Positions 11,214 to 21,117 of a stretch of DNA of 64,000 nucleotides are shown one piece after another; position 1 is the stretch's first letter; every line of letters starts with the position of its first letter. The notes under the pieces were generated by a model that saw only the letters and a list, made by a program, of their open reading frames with translations, did no database searches and was not told the DNA's origin. Location: the NCBI RefSeq assembly GCF_000312525.1, contig NZ_HE997451.1, forward strand, positions 402,178-466,177. The letters are read 5' to 3'. Both the position numbers and the translations under genes were made by a program. The DNA is from Bartonella florencae. GTDB taxonomy: Bacteria > Pseudomonadota > Alphaproteobacteria > Rhizobiales > Rhizobiaceae.

Positions 11214-11780
11214 TTAAGACGACTTCTTAATTGCCTTAACAATCTCTTCACGTAAAATATTCTCAAGCAAAACAGGCAATTTACTCTGTAACCATTCTGC
11301 TATAGCCGGACGCAAGACATCTTTTGCAATCTTCTCAGCAGAAGAAATACAATACTCAGATAATTCGACATGACCAGCTGCCACATTTTCTAACGGTGTG
11401 ACCTGTGCCTCATCACCATATACTTTTGTTTTATGAACAGAGCGCTGCTCTTCAGAAGAAAACTTTACCTTTTGCATATCCACGCCAACCGCATTATTTT
11501 CTGTTTCTATATTCTCTTTCTCTTGCGTTAAAGAAAAATTTTGGTTTTCAGAAGAAAGGCCGATACGATCAGCCAAAGCTTTCATTGCATCATCAACCGA
11601 TAAAGTTGTGTCATAAACACCCTCCGATGCCACTGCTACACGATCTGTAGAAGCATTCATTGCAACACCGTCATTTAAAAAGTGTTCAGGTTGAACCGTA
11701 TTTTCTTCAATTATTTCACGAATAGATGTCAAAATTTCATCCATACTCGGCTCACGTAATACGCTTGAACTCTGTACCAT
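11214..11780 (-). CDS. popZ: PopZ-like polar organising protein (DUF2497 family)
   Basis: PopZ proteins form polymeric networks at the cell pole of alphaproteobacteria and anchor ParB. The 188-residue product has the short conserved N-terminal helix (EPSMDEILTSIREIIEEN, about residues 10-27), a long acidic low-complexity middle, and the conserved C-terminal helices (LRPAIAEWLQSKLPVLLENI, about residues 156-175). Position directly upstream of valS is usual in Rhizobiales. Function is inferred from family and architecture. Confidence 0.85.
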   Translation of the reverse strand: MVQSSSVLREPSMDEILTSIREIIEENTVQPEHFLNDGVAMNASTDRVAVASEGVYDTTLSVDDAMKALADRIGLSSENQNFSLTQEKENIETENNAVGVDMQKVKFSSEEQRSVHKTKVYGDEAQVTPLENVAAGHVELSEYCISSAEKIAKDVLRPAIAEWLQSKLPVLLENILREEIVKAIKKSS

Positions 11781-12019
11781 ACTTTAAAACCTTTCAAAGA
11801 CGCAACAACAAACAGAATCACATTTTATAGTGTAAGCAAAAGAATCATAAGATCAACATGTCTCCTTTTATATTTTCAAAAGCAATGCTCACGAAGAGGA
11901 TACTACACACAACTTTCTTTGACTTAATAAACCACTCTTGTCCCCACCTTCCCAAATCTAGTTTTACATGATCTTTTAAAAATCAAATTTATTGCAGATT
12001 AAAAAGCGCTTTCTACGAA

Positions 12020-13321
12020 TTATTGAACATATTGAATGATTTTTAGCCCTAAATAATCTGCAGTCAACTTACCAATAGAAGATTGTACGCTATAACCAGC
12101 AACGATAGCATTACGTTCTGCTGTCGCAAGTGCAATTTGAGCATTAATTAACTGGGTTCGAGAATTTAAAACATCTAATGTTGTTGCTTGCCCCACACGA
12201 TTTTCTTGAACACGCCCTTTAAGAGCAATCTCGGCAGCACGCACACTCTCACGATAAGCAATAACAGATGCACGTGCACCCTCTAACTGAAACCAAGCAG
12301 AAGTAAGAGCCTGTCTTATATTACTATAAGCTAAATCAAGCTGAAGGTGAGCTTGCCCAAGTTGTTCCCGAGATTGACGAATCTGAGCAGAAGTGCGCCC
12401 TCCTTCAAAAATTGGCACACTAAGCGATATTGCTATTGATTTAGAAACTCCATCTTCCCCAGCTCCAGTATAAATCCGATTATAAGATGCGGTTGCAGAA
12501 AGATCAATTTTAGGAAGTAATGTTCCCTCTTTTGCCTTTACATTGTAAAGGCTAGCATCAACCAAATGTTTGGCATAAAGAATTGCAGGATGCATTGCAA
12601 CGCTCATTTGATAAGCAGCATCAAGATTGACCGGCAAATTGTTTGCCACGGGAGGACGTATTAATTTTTCAGGATCAGAACCTATAACTTGTCGATAAAC
12701 TGCCTCTGCTGATTTTACATCAGCACGTGCAAGACTTAGTTCTGAAAGAGCAACAGAACGCGCAGCCTGTGCTTGAGAAAGATCAACACGTCCTCCCTCT
12801 CCTACATCAAACTTTGCTTTATTCGAACGAACTTGCTCTTCAAGAGCGGCTAAATTTTCTCTACGAAGATCAGCAATACGGCGTGCTTGATAGACATTCG
12901 CATAGGCTGTGACAGTATCGAGAAATGTATTTTGCTCAACATTGCGAAGATATTCACGTTGTGCCTGCAGCTTAACCTGTGCTGAAGAAAATATATTTTG
13001 TGTGACAAAACCATCAAATAATCTTTGATTTAACCTTATCCCTAAAGATCCAGAAGTCGTATAAGGACCCACCATGAGCTTACTCCGCCCATAGCTTCCA
13101 ACCCCTTCAATTTGTGGAAAAAAACCAGAGCGTGCAATAACCACATCATCACTTGATATACGCACAGCAGCACGCTCACTATTTAACTTAGCATTGTGCA
13201 TATAAGCTTTAGCAAAAGCATCCATCAGAGTTTCAGCACAAACCGACCCTGAGAGTAAAATACTGAAAATCAGCAACGCACACACATGAATTTTTTTGTT
13301 TATTTTAAATACAACACACAC
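12020..13321 (-). CDS. tolC: TolC-family outer-membrane efflux protein
   Basis: Trimeric outer-membrane channel for type I secretion and RND-type efflux. A signal peptide ends near GSVCA-ETLMDAF, followed by two repeats of the outer-membrane efflux domain with the long alpha-helical barrel segments (for example ALEEQVRSNKAKFDVGEGGR). Length 433 is normal. The exact start is uncertain because the 5' end is a GTG/TTG-rich stretch; 13321 is the longest reading. The pcm gene lies 54 bases upstream on the same strand and is probably co-transcribed. Confidence 0.92.
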   Translation of the reverse strand: MCVVFKINKKIHVCALLIFSILLSGSVCAETLMDAFAKAYMHNAKLNSERAAVRISSDDVVIARSGFFPQIEGVGSYGRSKLMVGPYTTSGSLGIRLNQRLFDGFVTQNIFSSAQVKLQAQREYLRNVEQNTFLDTVTAYANVYQARRIADLRRENLAALEEQVRSNKAKFDVGEGGRVDLSQAQAARSVALSELSLARADVKSAEAVYRQVIGSDPEKLIRPPVANNLPVNLDAAYQMSVAMHPAILYAKHLVDASLYNVKAKEGTLLPKIDLSATASYNRIYTGAGEDGVSKSIAISLSVPIFEGGRTSAQIRQSREQLGQAHLQLDLAYSNIRQALTSAWFQLEGARASVIAYRESVRAAEIALKGRVQENRVGQATTLDVLNSRTQLINAQIALATAERNAIVAGYSVQSSIGKLTADYLGLKIIQYVQ

Positions 13322-13375
13322 AACACAAACCCCAAACTCATTAAAACTATCTTTTATTTACAAACAAAACAAACA

Positions 13376-14050
13376 CTAAAATATGAAATCAGGTGTTTTT
13401 AAAAAACCGGTAAGAGGTTTTACAGCAAGATTAAAAGCACGACGCGCCGCAATAATTCCATCCTCTTTCACATAGATCCGTGCCACACCAGAATTGCCAC
13501 ATCCTTCAACCACGACAAGACGCCCACCATCTTTCATTTGATCAAAGAGAATCTCTGGAACAAAATCAACAGCCCCCTCGATAAAAACCAGATCATAAGG
13601 CCCCCCAACGGCATATCCTTTCTCTAAAGCTCCATGAATGACCACCACATTGTCACACTGAAGACGCTTTAAAGTTTCAGTAGCTTGCGTTGAGAGAGCT
13701 TTATGACTTTCTAATGCAATCACAGTCCCTGCAAGTCTTGAAAGTAATGCTGCACAATAACCACTATTGGCACCAACATCTAAAACAACATCCGATGATT
13801 TCACAGCAGCAAGCTGTAGCAATTTTGCCAAAGAAGCGGGCCCCATCGAATAGCAGTCAGGAAATCCATTTTGCGTTGAATATACAACAATATCGGTATC
13901 AACATAACTCAAAGCTTTCATATCTTCTGATACAAAATCTTCACGTGGTACCGTTAAAAATGCCTCAAGAACTGATAAATCCGTTACATCTACTGTACGA
14001 ATTTGATTGTCAACCATTTTGCGGCGAAGCTCTGCAAAATCTGCAACCAT
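13376..14050 (-). CDS. pcm: Protein-L-isoaspartate O-methyltransferase family protein
   Basis: SAM-dependent methyltransferase of the isoaspartate-repair family. After MVADFAELRRKMVDNQIRT comes the SAM-binding motif VLDVGANSGYCAALLSRL at about residues 78-95. The ATG at 14050 is preferred over one at 14071 because it matches the family start; length 224. In Rhizobiales this branch often precedes tolC, as here. Whether it really repairs isoaspartate is less certain, since rhizobial members diverge from E. coli Pcm. Confidence 0.85.
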   Translation of the reverse strand: MVADFAELRRKMVDNQIRTVDVTDLSVLEAFLTVPREDFVSEDMKALSYVDTDIVVYSTQNGFPDCYSMGPASLAKLLQLAAVKSSDVVLDVGANSGYCAALLSRLAGTVIALESHKALSTQATETLKRLQCDNVVVIHGALEKGYAVGGPYDLVFIEGAVDFVPEILFDQMKDGGRLVVVEGCGNSGVARIYVKEDGIIAARRAFNLAVKPLTGFLKTPDFIF

Positions 14051-14270
14051 CACGACTCTTTTCTCCCACACACATAAGAACTATAATAAAATGGCAATAA
14101 TGAGAATTTAAAATATCTTACTGTGGGTGTTACAAAAAAGCACACTATAGTCAACAATTAGATTCTATTCGCACCACTTTTCATGATAAAGCGTTTCATC
14201 CTAAAAGGAAGCTTTTTATCTCCACATATTATCCTTAAAAAGCCGTTCTGCTTTTAACCGGCTACCCCGC

Positions 14271-14344
14271 TGGAGGCCTCGCCCGGAATCGAACCGGGAT
14301 ACAAGGATTTGCAGTCCTCTGCGTAACCATTCCGCCACGAGGCC
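14271..14344 (-). tRNA. tRNA-Cys (anticodon GCA)
   Basis: Seventy-four bases including an encoded CCA. The acceptor stem GGCCTCG pairs with CGAGGCC, the discriminator is U as usual for tRNA-Cys, and the anticodon loop CTGCAAA presents GCA. The T arm reads CCGGTTCGATTCCGG. Confidence 0.97.
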
Positions 14345-14529
14345 TCATTAAATATACAAGTGTCAATAAGGGAAGGCGATGCATCCGTCAAGAGAGAGAA
14401 ATCTTCTCTGTTCTTTTTTCCTCTTGTTCTACAATTTATAACATTTTTTTCAAAAAAAGGTAATTTTATCCTTTGCAAATCAGTATTGCTTTGCTATAGC
14501 CCTTCCAGTTAAGTAATTGAGCATCGTGT

Positions 14530-14604
14530 TCCCCGGTAGCTCAGCGGTAGAGCAACCGGCTGTTAACCGGTTGGTCGCTGGTTCGAATCCGGCCCGGGGA
14601 GCCA
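14530..14604 (+). tRNA. tRNA-Asn (anticodon GTT)
   Basis: Seventy-five bases with encoded CCA. Acceptor TCCCCGG pairs with CCGGGGA, the anticodon arm CCGGCTGTTAACCGG presents GTT, and the T arm has GGTTCGAATCC. A decayed coding fragment starts 43 bases downstream on the other strand. Confidence 0.97.
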
Positions 14605-14647
14605 TTTTTTATCCTATATAACCTATTGTTTTACTAGAATTTTTTTG

Positions 14648-14772
14648 CTATGAGCCATGCCCGAATAAAAGTAAGGGAATAGGGTTTTCTAGTCTAAATC
14701 ATCTATTAAAGTGCGTTTTTTTGTCAATTTTTTACAAAAGTTTTTGATTCTGCTAACTTCTGTCGTAGAGAA
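14648..14772 (-). pseudogene. Decayed paralogue of the small gene at 32401-32658
   Basis: On the minus strand the end reads ENPIPLLLFGHGS then stop. One frame over and just upstream it reads STTEVSRIKNFC then KKLTKKRTLIDDLD. This matches the last 35 residues of the 85-codon frame at 32401-32658 (YTESVDKLHWRKLTEQ, then KNLIPLLLFTHPVS), with one frameshift. Both lie about 45 bases after the 3' end of a tRNA gene, facing it. Function unknown. Confidence 0.5.
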
Positions 14773-15372
14773 CTATGTAATCTAACAAACGGGCTAAAAC
14801 CTTATATCCGAACGAATCAGTTAAAAAACAATAGCTAAAGTCGTGTTATCAGATACTATTCCTCTCACAACAAGCATAATAAAAAACTTCTTTAGCGGAA
14901 AAATTATACAATAAATAGATCTTATCCTAGTCTAAATACCATCCTTAAAAGATAAATGACACCAGAAAGCATTCTATTCTTTAAATTGTAATGCGTATCA
15001 AATAAAAATCCATCGATATCATGCTTAAAGCTTATTAAAATAGAGTTATAGAAAAAAGAAGTATAGGAAGAAATTTTCATCAACCATCAACTTCTCTTCA
15101 TTGTAAATTAGTATAGAGAGATAAAATGTAGATATTTTTACATTTTAAAAGATGATGTATGCATGAAAGGCCACAATTTATTCTGAAAGAACGCATCTTT
15201 TTTAAATATGAACAAACATTCAAACTCTTTCTACTTCTAAAAAACAAAAGAATTTAAAAACCTCTCATACTTTTAGCATAAACATTGCTTTGTATTTCTA
15301 TTGTTCTCATTTAAACTTAAAGGAAACTGAAAAAAATATCCCTCCCATACAAGCTTTTCTCAATATTTTACT
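14773..15372. other. AT-rich spacer with no gene seen
   Basis: About 600 bases between the decayed fragment after tRNA-Asn and the DEAD-box helicase stop. No open frame with protein-like composition, no tRNA and no clear terminator for the helicase gene was seen. Confidence 0.5.
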
Positions 15373-16755
15373 TCAAGCCGCCTTCTTCACTGATTTGCGG
15401 AAACGAAAAGACTTTGCACGTTTTGCTGCTGCTTTTGCCTTTTTGTGTCTTTCGTTCGAAGATGAAAAATTTTTACCCTGTGACTGCTCAACATTATCTT
15501 TACAATTTAAAAATTGCGTCCGAGGTTTAGATTTTCTAGAATGAAGTTCTTTACTCTTTTCTTTTCCTTTACCTTCTGGCACACTCTGCTTTTCAGGAAA
15601 TGCAGAAAACTGTTCTGGTACAGTTTCACGCGCTAATCGTATACGCATTAAGCGCTCTACAGCACGCATCCGCGCCCCCTCTACTCCTTCATCAAAAAGT
15701 GTGAGAGCTTCACCACATGCACCATTGCGGCCAGTACGACCAATACGATGCACATAACTTTCAGCTTCATCTGGTAAGTCATAATTAATAACGTGACTTA
15801 TTCCTGGTATATCAATACCGCGTGCAGCAATATCTGTAGCAACAAGGACCCGTACCACTCCTTCACGAAAAGTTTTTAAAGCAGCTTGGCGAGCGCTTTG
15901 TGATTTATTTCCATGAATTGCTACAACAGAATACCCTATCTTTGCTAAACTACGTGTGACAGCATCAGCACCGTGCTTTGTTCGGGTAAAGATAATAACC
16001 GAAGAAAAAGCGGGATTCGTTAAAAGTTTACCTAAAACTTTCTTTTTTTCAGGCGTAGAAACACAATATACCTTTTGAGTAATGTCCACAGCAGCGCTCC
16101 CTTGAGGAGCAACCTCTATTTTTACTGGATCATTGAGCAATCTCTTTGCAAGTACAATAATCTCTTTCGACATCGTCGCAGAAAAAAGTGCTGTCTGACG
16201 CTCTTGATGCAAAAGCTTTGCAATGTACTGTACATCATTAATGAAACCCATATCTAACATACGATCTGCTTCATCCAAAACCAAAAAACGAGATTGAGAA
16301 AGATCAATGCATTTTTCACGAACAAGATCCATTAAACGCCCTGGCGTTGCTATCAAAACATCCACACCTGTTGCCATGCGTTTAATTTGTTTTAAACGTG
16401 ATACCCCACCAAAAATAACACATGTCGAAAGATGCATTCCTTTCGAAACAGCACGGATTGTTTCATCAATTTGAATAGCGAGTTCACGTGTAGGAGCCAA
16501 AATCAAAGCGCGCGCAGTTTTAGGAGAACGCTTATTGCCCAAAGCTGAAATCTGACTTAAAATAGGCAAACCAAATGCCAAAGTTTTTCCAGATCCGGTC
16601 TGTGCAATACCGAACATGTCATGCCCATTAAGCATTACTGGAATCGCTTGTTCTTGAATAGGTTTAGGTTTACTCATACCAGCAGTAAGCAAATTTTTAA
16701 TCAAACGGGCATGTAACCCTAATTCTGCAAAAACATTTTCTTTATTTACAATCAA
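15373..16755 (-). CDS. rhlE: DEAD-box ATP-dependent RNA helicase, RhlE-like
   Basis: RNA helicase likely acting in ribosome assembly or RNA turnover in the cytoplasm. All core motifs are present in order: Q motif (PKPIQEQAIPVM), AQTGSGKT, PTRELA, DEAD, SAT, RGIDIPG and HRIGRTGR. A basic, low-complexity C-terminal tail (KKAKAAAKRAKSFRFRKS) suggests RNA contact. I prefer a TTG start at 16755 (then IVNKENVFAELGL, preceded by GAGGAAAG), giving 460 residues. The open frame extends to a GTG at 16884, but its extra 43 residues look unlike the family. Confidence 0.9.
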   Translation of the reverse strand: MIVNKENVFAELGLHARLIKNLLTAGMSKPKPIQEQAIPVMLNGHDMFGIAQTGSGKTLAFGLPILSQISALGNKRSPKTARALILAPTRELAIQIDETIRAVSKGMHLSTCVIFGGVSRLKQIKRMATGVDVLIATPGRLMDLVREKCIDLSQSRFLVLDEADRMLDMGFINDVQYIAKLLHQERQTALFSATMSKEIIVLAKRLLNDPVKIEVAPQGSAAVDITQKVYCVSTPEKKKVLGKLLTNPAFSSVIIFTRTKHGADAVTRSLAKIGYSVVAIHGNKSQSARQAALKTFREGVVRVLVATDIAARGIDIPGISHVINYDLPDEAESYVHRIGRTGRNGACGEALTLFDEGVEGARMRAVERLMRIRLARETVPEQFSAFPEKQSVPEGKGKEKSKELHSRKSKPRTQFLNCKDNVEQSQGKNFSSSNERHKKAKAAAKRAKSFRFRKSVKKAA

Positions 16756-17055
16756 AACAAAAACTTTCCTCAGTTTCACAACTTTCAACGCGTTATAAAC
16801 TGACTTTTTTTCAAGAATCCGCGCAAAAGAGATCTTGATATTTCTAATTTGTGAAGCAACGCTTAAATAAAGCGATCTGCGCACTCCATGAGTGCCTTAA
16901 TCAGGCAAAGGCGCAAATTTTACTTTAATAAAGAAGCCAGAGAACTGACTTAAACACCCTCACCTACACTATTGTCAGATTATAACAAAAAAGCAAGAGT
17001 TTTACAAAACATCCTTACTCTGTATATGTCTTTGTCATTCTTTCCTCTGAAAAAT

Positions 17056-17559
17056 TTACCTTATCGAAAGCAGGATAAATTTCCAAAAAACTGGATTTTT
17101 TACAGTTTTATGACCACCATAAATCAAGTACCATTGTTTTTCATTAAAAATTGCTAAAGTTTTATACTCGACAAAAAGAGCTCTGTCATCAAACAATTGC
17201 TCTGTCGGAATCAAAGCATAAAAAGTACCATTATCCGTTTGCAAATAATCTATACCCGTCGCATTTAAGTGATAAGCATCAGGAGATAAATTCTCAAATT
17301 GAACACGCAACTCTTTAAGAAAACTAAGATGTGAATTATCCACTGTCATATTTGAATGACTCATTATTTTTTCATAAAGCTTATCAGGCATATAAGCAGA
17401 AGTAGATGCAAAATTTCCATTTTTTACAGCATGATTAACATCAACAATCAACCTTAAAAGTTCTGCTTTTCGTATCGTTGTGGGCTCAGATGCGAAACTC
17501 TGTTTACCAACGCTGAAAAACAAAAAGAGAATTAGAATAAAATAAAAACTAAATCTCAT
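17056..17559 (-). CDS. Exported protein of unknown function
   Basis: I do not recognise this family. The 167-residue product opens with a clear signal peptide (MRFSFYFILILFLFFSVG, cleavage probably near SFA-SEPTT). The mature part is about 145 residues, mixed alpha/beta in composition, without Cys pairs or membrane helices, and ends FWKFILLSIR. It lies 32 bases after the ilvA stop on the same strand, so it may ride on ilvA transcription, but no functional tie is evident. Confidence 0.75.
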   Translation of the reverse strand: MRFSFYFILILFLFFSVGKQSFASEPTTIRKAELLRLIVDVNHAVKNGNFASTSAYMPDKLYEKIMSHSNMTVDNSHLSFLKELRVQFENLSPDAYHLNATGIDYLQTDNGTFYALIPTEQLFDDRALFVEYKTLAIFNEKQWYLIYGGHKTVKNPVFWKFILLSIR

Positions 17560-17591
17560 TTTTATATTTCCTATTTAAAAAAATTATCCCT

Positions 17592-18860
17592 TCAGATAAC
17601 AAAATCAAACAACGTTTGATCATCAGTAATGTCACGATAGCGCCAACCCAATGTTCTAAATTTTTTCTCTAAGAGACAAAAATTATCATATTCCTTTGTT
17701 TCAATTGCAACCAATACAGAACCAAAACTTCTCGCTGATTTTTTAAGATATTCAAAACGCACAATATCATCATCTGGAGAAAGCTGTTTAAGAAAATCGC
17801 GCAATGCACCAGGCTGTTGCGGGAAACTAAAAATAAAATATTTTCTCAAGCCTTGGAAACGCAAAGAACGCTCTTTAATATCTGGCAAACGTTCAAAATC
17901 CAAATTACCACCTGAAATAACGAGAAGAATTTTTTTTCCTTTCAACTCTTGAAGAGGAATACTGTTCAAAGCATCTATCGATAAAGCACCTGCTGGTTCA
18001 AGAACAATACCTTCAACATTAAGCATTTCAACCATTGCAGAACAAACACGATTCTCAGGGACTATAATGACAGAATCTGGCGAAAATATCTTCAACATCT
18101 TGTAATTTAACGCACCAATTTCAGCAACAGCAGCCCCATCTACAAATGTATCGATATTTTCAAGCTTGACACGTTTTCCACTCTTTAAACAAGCAAGTAA
18201 ACTTGCTGCTCTTTGTGGTTCAACAAAACGAAGTTCCGTCTTCCAACCATATTCGCTCAAAAATTTGCTCACACCACTGGCCAAACCACCTCCGCCCACA
18301 GGTACAATCATCAAATCTGGCTCACTGCTCTCCCCATTGAGTTTTTTCCATTGTAACACAGCTTCACAAAGGACTGTCGCTTGTCCCGTAATAATGCGAA
18401 TATCGTCAAAGGGTGGAGCCATTAGCCCCCCGCTCTCCGCAGCAAAAGATTGTGCGGCCGTATAACATTGATCAAAGGTTTCACCAACGAGACGGATATC
18501 AACAAATTCTTTGCCAAAAATACGTGTCTTATCAATTTTTTGTTGTGGAGTCGTTACAGGCATAAAAATAACGCCTTTGCGTTTAAAATAGCGACAAACA
18601 AAAGAAACCCCTTGCGCATGATTTCCCGCTGAAGCACAAACAAATGCCGCATCTGGAGATATCTTATCAAGCATTTCTGAAACAAAATTGAAAGCACCAC
18701 GAATTTTATAAGATCGCACCGGTGTTAAATCTTCACGCTTCAAATAAATTTCTGCGTCATATTTTTGACTAAGAAAGTCATTTCTTTGCAGTGGTGTTTC
18801 AGCAAACACATGATGCAAAGCTTTCATAGCTTTCGTTACGTCTTGAATAAATTTACTCAT
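17592..18860 (-). CDS. ilvA: Threonine ammonia-lyase (threonine dehydratase)
   Basis: PLP enzyme turning threonine into 2-oxobutanoate, the first step towards isoleucine. The PLP lysine is in VRSYKIRGAF (about residues 46-55), the phosphate-binding glycine loop is GGGGLASG, and a single ACT-like regulatory domain fills the last 90 residues (FIFSFPQQPGALRDFL). About 422 residues matches the short biosynthetic form rather than the 514-residue E. coli IlvA. Start is ATG 18860 or ATG 18872; neither has a strong ribosome site. Confidence 0.93.
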   Translation of the reverse strand: MSKFIQDVTKAMKALHHVFAETPLQRNDFLSQKYDAEIYLKREDLTPVRSYKIRGAFNFVSEMLDKISPDAAFVCASAGNHAQGVSFVCRYFKRKGVIFMPVTTPQQKIDKTRIFGKEFVDIRLVGETFDQCYTAAQSFAAESGGLMAPPFDDIRIITGQATVLCEAVLQWKKLNGESSEPDLMIVPVGGGGLASGVSKFLSEYGWKTELRFVEPQRAASLLACLKSGKRVKLENIDTFVDGAAVAEIGALNYKMLKIFSPDSVIIVPENRVCSAMVEMLNVEGIVLEPAGALSIDALNSIPLQELKGKKILLVISGGNLDFERLPDIKERSLRFQGLRKYFIFSFPQQPGALRDFLKQLSPDDDIVRFEYLKKSARSFGSVLVAIETKEYDNFCLLEKKFRTLGWRYRDITDDQTLFDFVI

Positions 18861-19016
18861 AACACCCGTCATTTCATGCTTGTTAATATTCCTAAAAATT
18901 CTTCTAGCTATAAAGATAACTCTTGTCAGTCAAAATTTATCCCCAAATGAAAAGTTTCTCTTTTATCATTAATTCTTGATTCAATAAAAGATATAGCTTA
19001 TGAGAGAGCTCTTATC

Positions 19017-19102
19017 GCGGACGTGATGAAAACGGTAAACATAGCAGACTTAAAATCTGCCGGTCTAAGACCTTGCGGGTTCAAGTCCCGCCGTCCGCAC
19101 CA
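19017..19102 (+). tRNA. tRNA-Leu (anticodon TAA)
   Basis: Eighty-six bases with a long variable arm, as expected for leucine. Acceptor GCGGACG pairs with CGTCCGC, followed by A and an encoded CCA. The anticodon arm GCAGACTTAAAATCTGC presents TAA, reading UUA/UUG. Confidence 0.97.
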
Positions 19103-19349
19103 ATATAAAATTTTTCTCATTTTCCAATAGAATAGTTCGTTAAAGCAATAACACTATGACTTTGTATTTAATGTTATGACAGTATTATTGGCTAAAACTG
19201 TGAGGATTCAAAAAGCGAATCACATCTTTTTAGATATGTCATTCTTAACAAGAAAAATTTAAGCAACTTTTCCTTACCTTATGATCATTTAAAGTTATCG
19301 ATAACTTTTCACCATAAAATATTCTTTACAATGCACTATATAAAAAAAC

Positions 19350-19378
19350 AAAGGCCCTATCAGAGATAGGACCCTTTA
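19350..19378 (-). terminator. Terminator of the hemin-binding porin gene
   Basis: On the minus strand a hairpin built on CCTATC / GATAGG, extended by a flanking GG/CC and AAA/TTT with one bulge, is followed by a run of seven T. It starts 26 bases beyond the stop codon at 19404. The rest of the 19103-19403 spacer shows no gene. Confidence 0.75.
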
Positions 19379-19403
19379 CACTGCTTTAATAATTTTACAA
19401 AAA

Positions 19404-20231
19404 TCAAAATTTGTAGGACACTCCAGCACGAAAATCATTCGTCTTATACTTAAGCTCAATCTCGTCCTTGAATTTCTTTTTACCAAAATCTGAATAACGA
19501 TATTCCGCACGCATAATGATATTATCCGTCATTGCGAACTCAACACCACCACCCAGAGTATAACCAATCATCGTTTCTGTAACATCTGATCTGCCCTTAA
19601 AATCATTTTCTCCGGCAATTGATATAGACAAAATATCATGAAACTGGCCATAAGCGACACCAGCAGAAACATAAGGCATAATACGATCAAAAGGCAAACC
19701 AACACGCATTCGTGTAGCACCAGTCCACTTTTTTTCTAAAGTGTGGCTCAAAATGACACTGTCTTTTTTTGCCCCCGATTCCTCTACACTTCTATTCTTC
19801 TTACCAGAATCATCACTATCAACTTTTATAGCCTTAGTTATTGTATCCTTTCGATTCGTGAAAAGTATGTCCGTCTCAATCCCCAAAATAAAATTATGAC
19901 TGAGAGCAAAATTAGCACCAATATAAATACCACCTATAAAACCTGAAAGTTTAGGCAAATACTCTTTATCAAGCGAAATCCACTTTTTATTACTTTCTAC
20001 ATGAGGAAGAAGAGGAACATCAACATCAGGCACCATTGCAGAAATTGTACTCGAAAAACCACCAACTTGGCCCCCAAAATAAAAACCTGCCCAAGAAAAA
20101 GGTGGAGAAACAACAACGGATGAAACAACATGCTCTGACTCTTCAGGAACCACTACATCTGCTGCTTGCACCATAGAAGATAAAACAAAAGGAAAAGCAA
20201 AAACGGATGCTGTTATAAATTTTGTATTCAT
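19404..20231 (-). CDS. Hemin-binding outer-membrane porin (Hbp / Omp25-31 family)
   Basis: Eight-stranded beta-barrel surface protein of the Bartonella Hbp/Pap31 group, whose members bind hemin and are expressed according to hemin supply. The signal peptide runs to VQAADVVVP. The barrel starts at FSWAGFYFGGQVGGF, and it ends in the aromatic signature DFRAGVSYKF. I use the ATG at 20231, with GGGG nine bases upstream, over the frame's earlier start at 20258; length is 275. Which Hbp paralogue it is cannot be decided here. Irr-type iron regulation is known for relatives, but I did not identify an operator. Confidence 0.88.
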   Translation of the reverse strand: MNTKFITASVFAFPFVLSSMVQAADVVVPEESEHVVSSVVVSPPFSWAGFYFGGQVGGFSSTISAMVPDVDVPLLPHVESNKKWISLDKEYLPKLSGFIGGIYIGANFALSHNFILGIETDILFTNRKDTITKAIKVDSDDSGKKNRSVEESGAKKDSVILSHTLEKKWTGATRMRVGLPFDRIMPYVSAGVAYGQFHDILSISIAGENDFKGRSDVTETMIGYTLGGGVEFAMTDNIIMRAEYRYSDFGKKKFKDEIELKYKTNDFRAGVSYKF

Positions 20232-20844
20232 AAAATTATACCCCATTGCTAAAATCAAATATAATAAAAAATCACATTTAGAAAAACAAAGTGTTATAAA
20301 ATATTATACTGTAAAATTAATTACATGCACTCCTTTATAGTTACACTTAAATTTATCATTACAGAAAAATTTAATATTAGCAATTAAATTTTGATTTTTA
20401 AGATATGAGTAAAAATCAATGCTTAAAATCTTAAAAAAATCTCTAAAATAACTGTTGTATTTTCTTATAAAGGAAGCAAACTACGAGCTATTTGCAAAGA
20501 AAATTTTGTATCAAAATTTTAAAAATCAACCACTCAATAAATTGAAGGCTTGAAACAAGTGTTTAAAACAATACAGATTATATTTTTATATTCTCATATC
20601 ATACAAACAATAAATAAACACAGTTTATCTTTTTCTTGCAATATAATACATAAAATATTGAAAAGATTACAGTTTCATCTAAAATTATTATACTGAAGAT
20701 ACAAATTGCAAATTCTGCATATATAAAAATCTTGACCTATTTTACACTAAAATTACATCTTTTCATTTGATCCTTATTAACGCGTACAAAAATGATATCA
20801 TGGTTTATCTAAACCACTTTGCATTATCAAAAACTTAAACCATT
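20232..20844. other. Very AT-rich spacer upstream of the porin gene
   Basis: About 610 bases with no open frame of interest. It probably holds the promoter and iron or hemin control region of the minus-strand porin gene, but I could not pick a convincing -35/-10 pair or operator. Confidence 0.4.
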
Positions 20845-21117
20845 TTATTTAAAAACTGCTCTACCCTCACTGATTTCTATATTATCTTCTGCTTTTATCG
20901 CAAAACGATCTTTATTAGGAAAAGTAATAAAACACCCCTTCATACAAATTGTAACGGTTTGATGCGTATTCAATGAGATATTTAAAGGGATACTCCCTTC
21001 AACGATGACAAGAGACTGTACCTTTAAATCAGTATTTTTCACAGTTGCGGCAAAAACTGTCATGGAAAAAATATCCAATATTGTAGCCGCTATAACAACA
21101 GAAATATATCTTAGCAT
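20845..21117 (-). CDS. Small exported protein of unknown function
   Basis: A 90-residue product with a signal peptide (MLRYISVVIAATILDIFSMTVFA split near FAATVKN). The mature part is about 65 residues with a possible Cys pair in TICMKGCFITF. Its ATG overlaps the stop of the channel gene above by seven bases (ATGCTAA), so it is probably translated by coupling. I do not recognise the family. A role as a periplasmic partner of the channel is possible but unproven. Confidence 0.7.
   Translation of the reverse strand: MLRYISVVIAATILDIFSMTVFAATVKNTDLKVQSLVIVEGSIPLNISLNTHQTVTICMKGCFITFPNKDRFAIKAEDNIEISEGRAVFK

Noticed and set aside
14254-14478. 74-codon minus-strand frame across tRNA-Cys
   Set aside because: It overlaps the whole tRNA gene, whose cloverleaf is complete, and its tail simply translates the tRNA.
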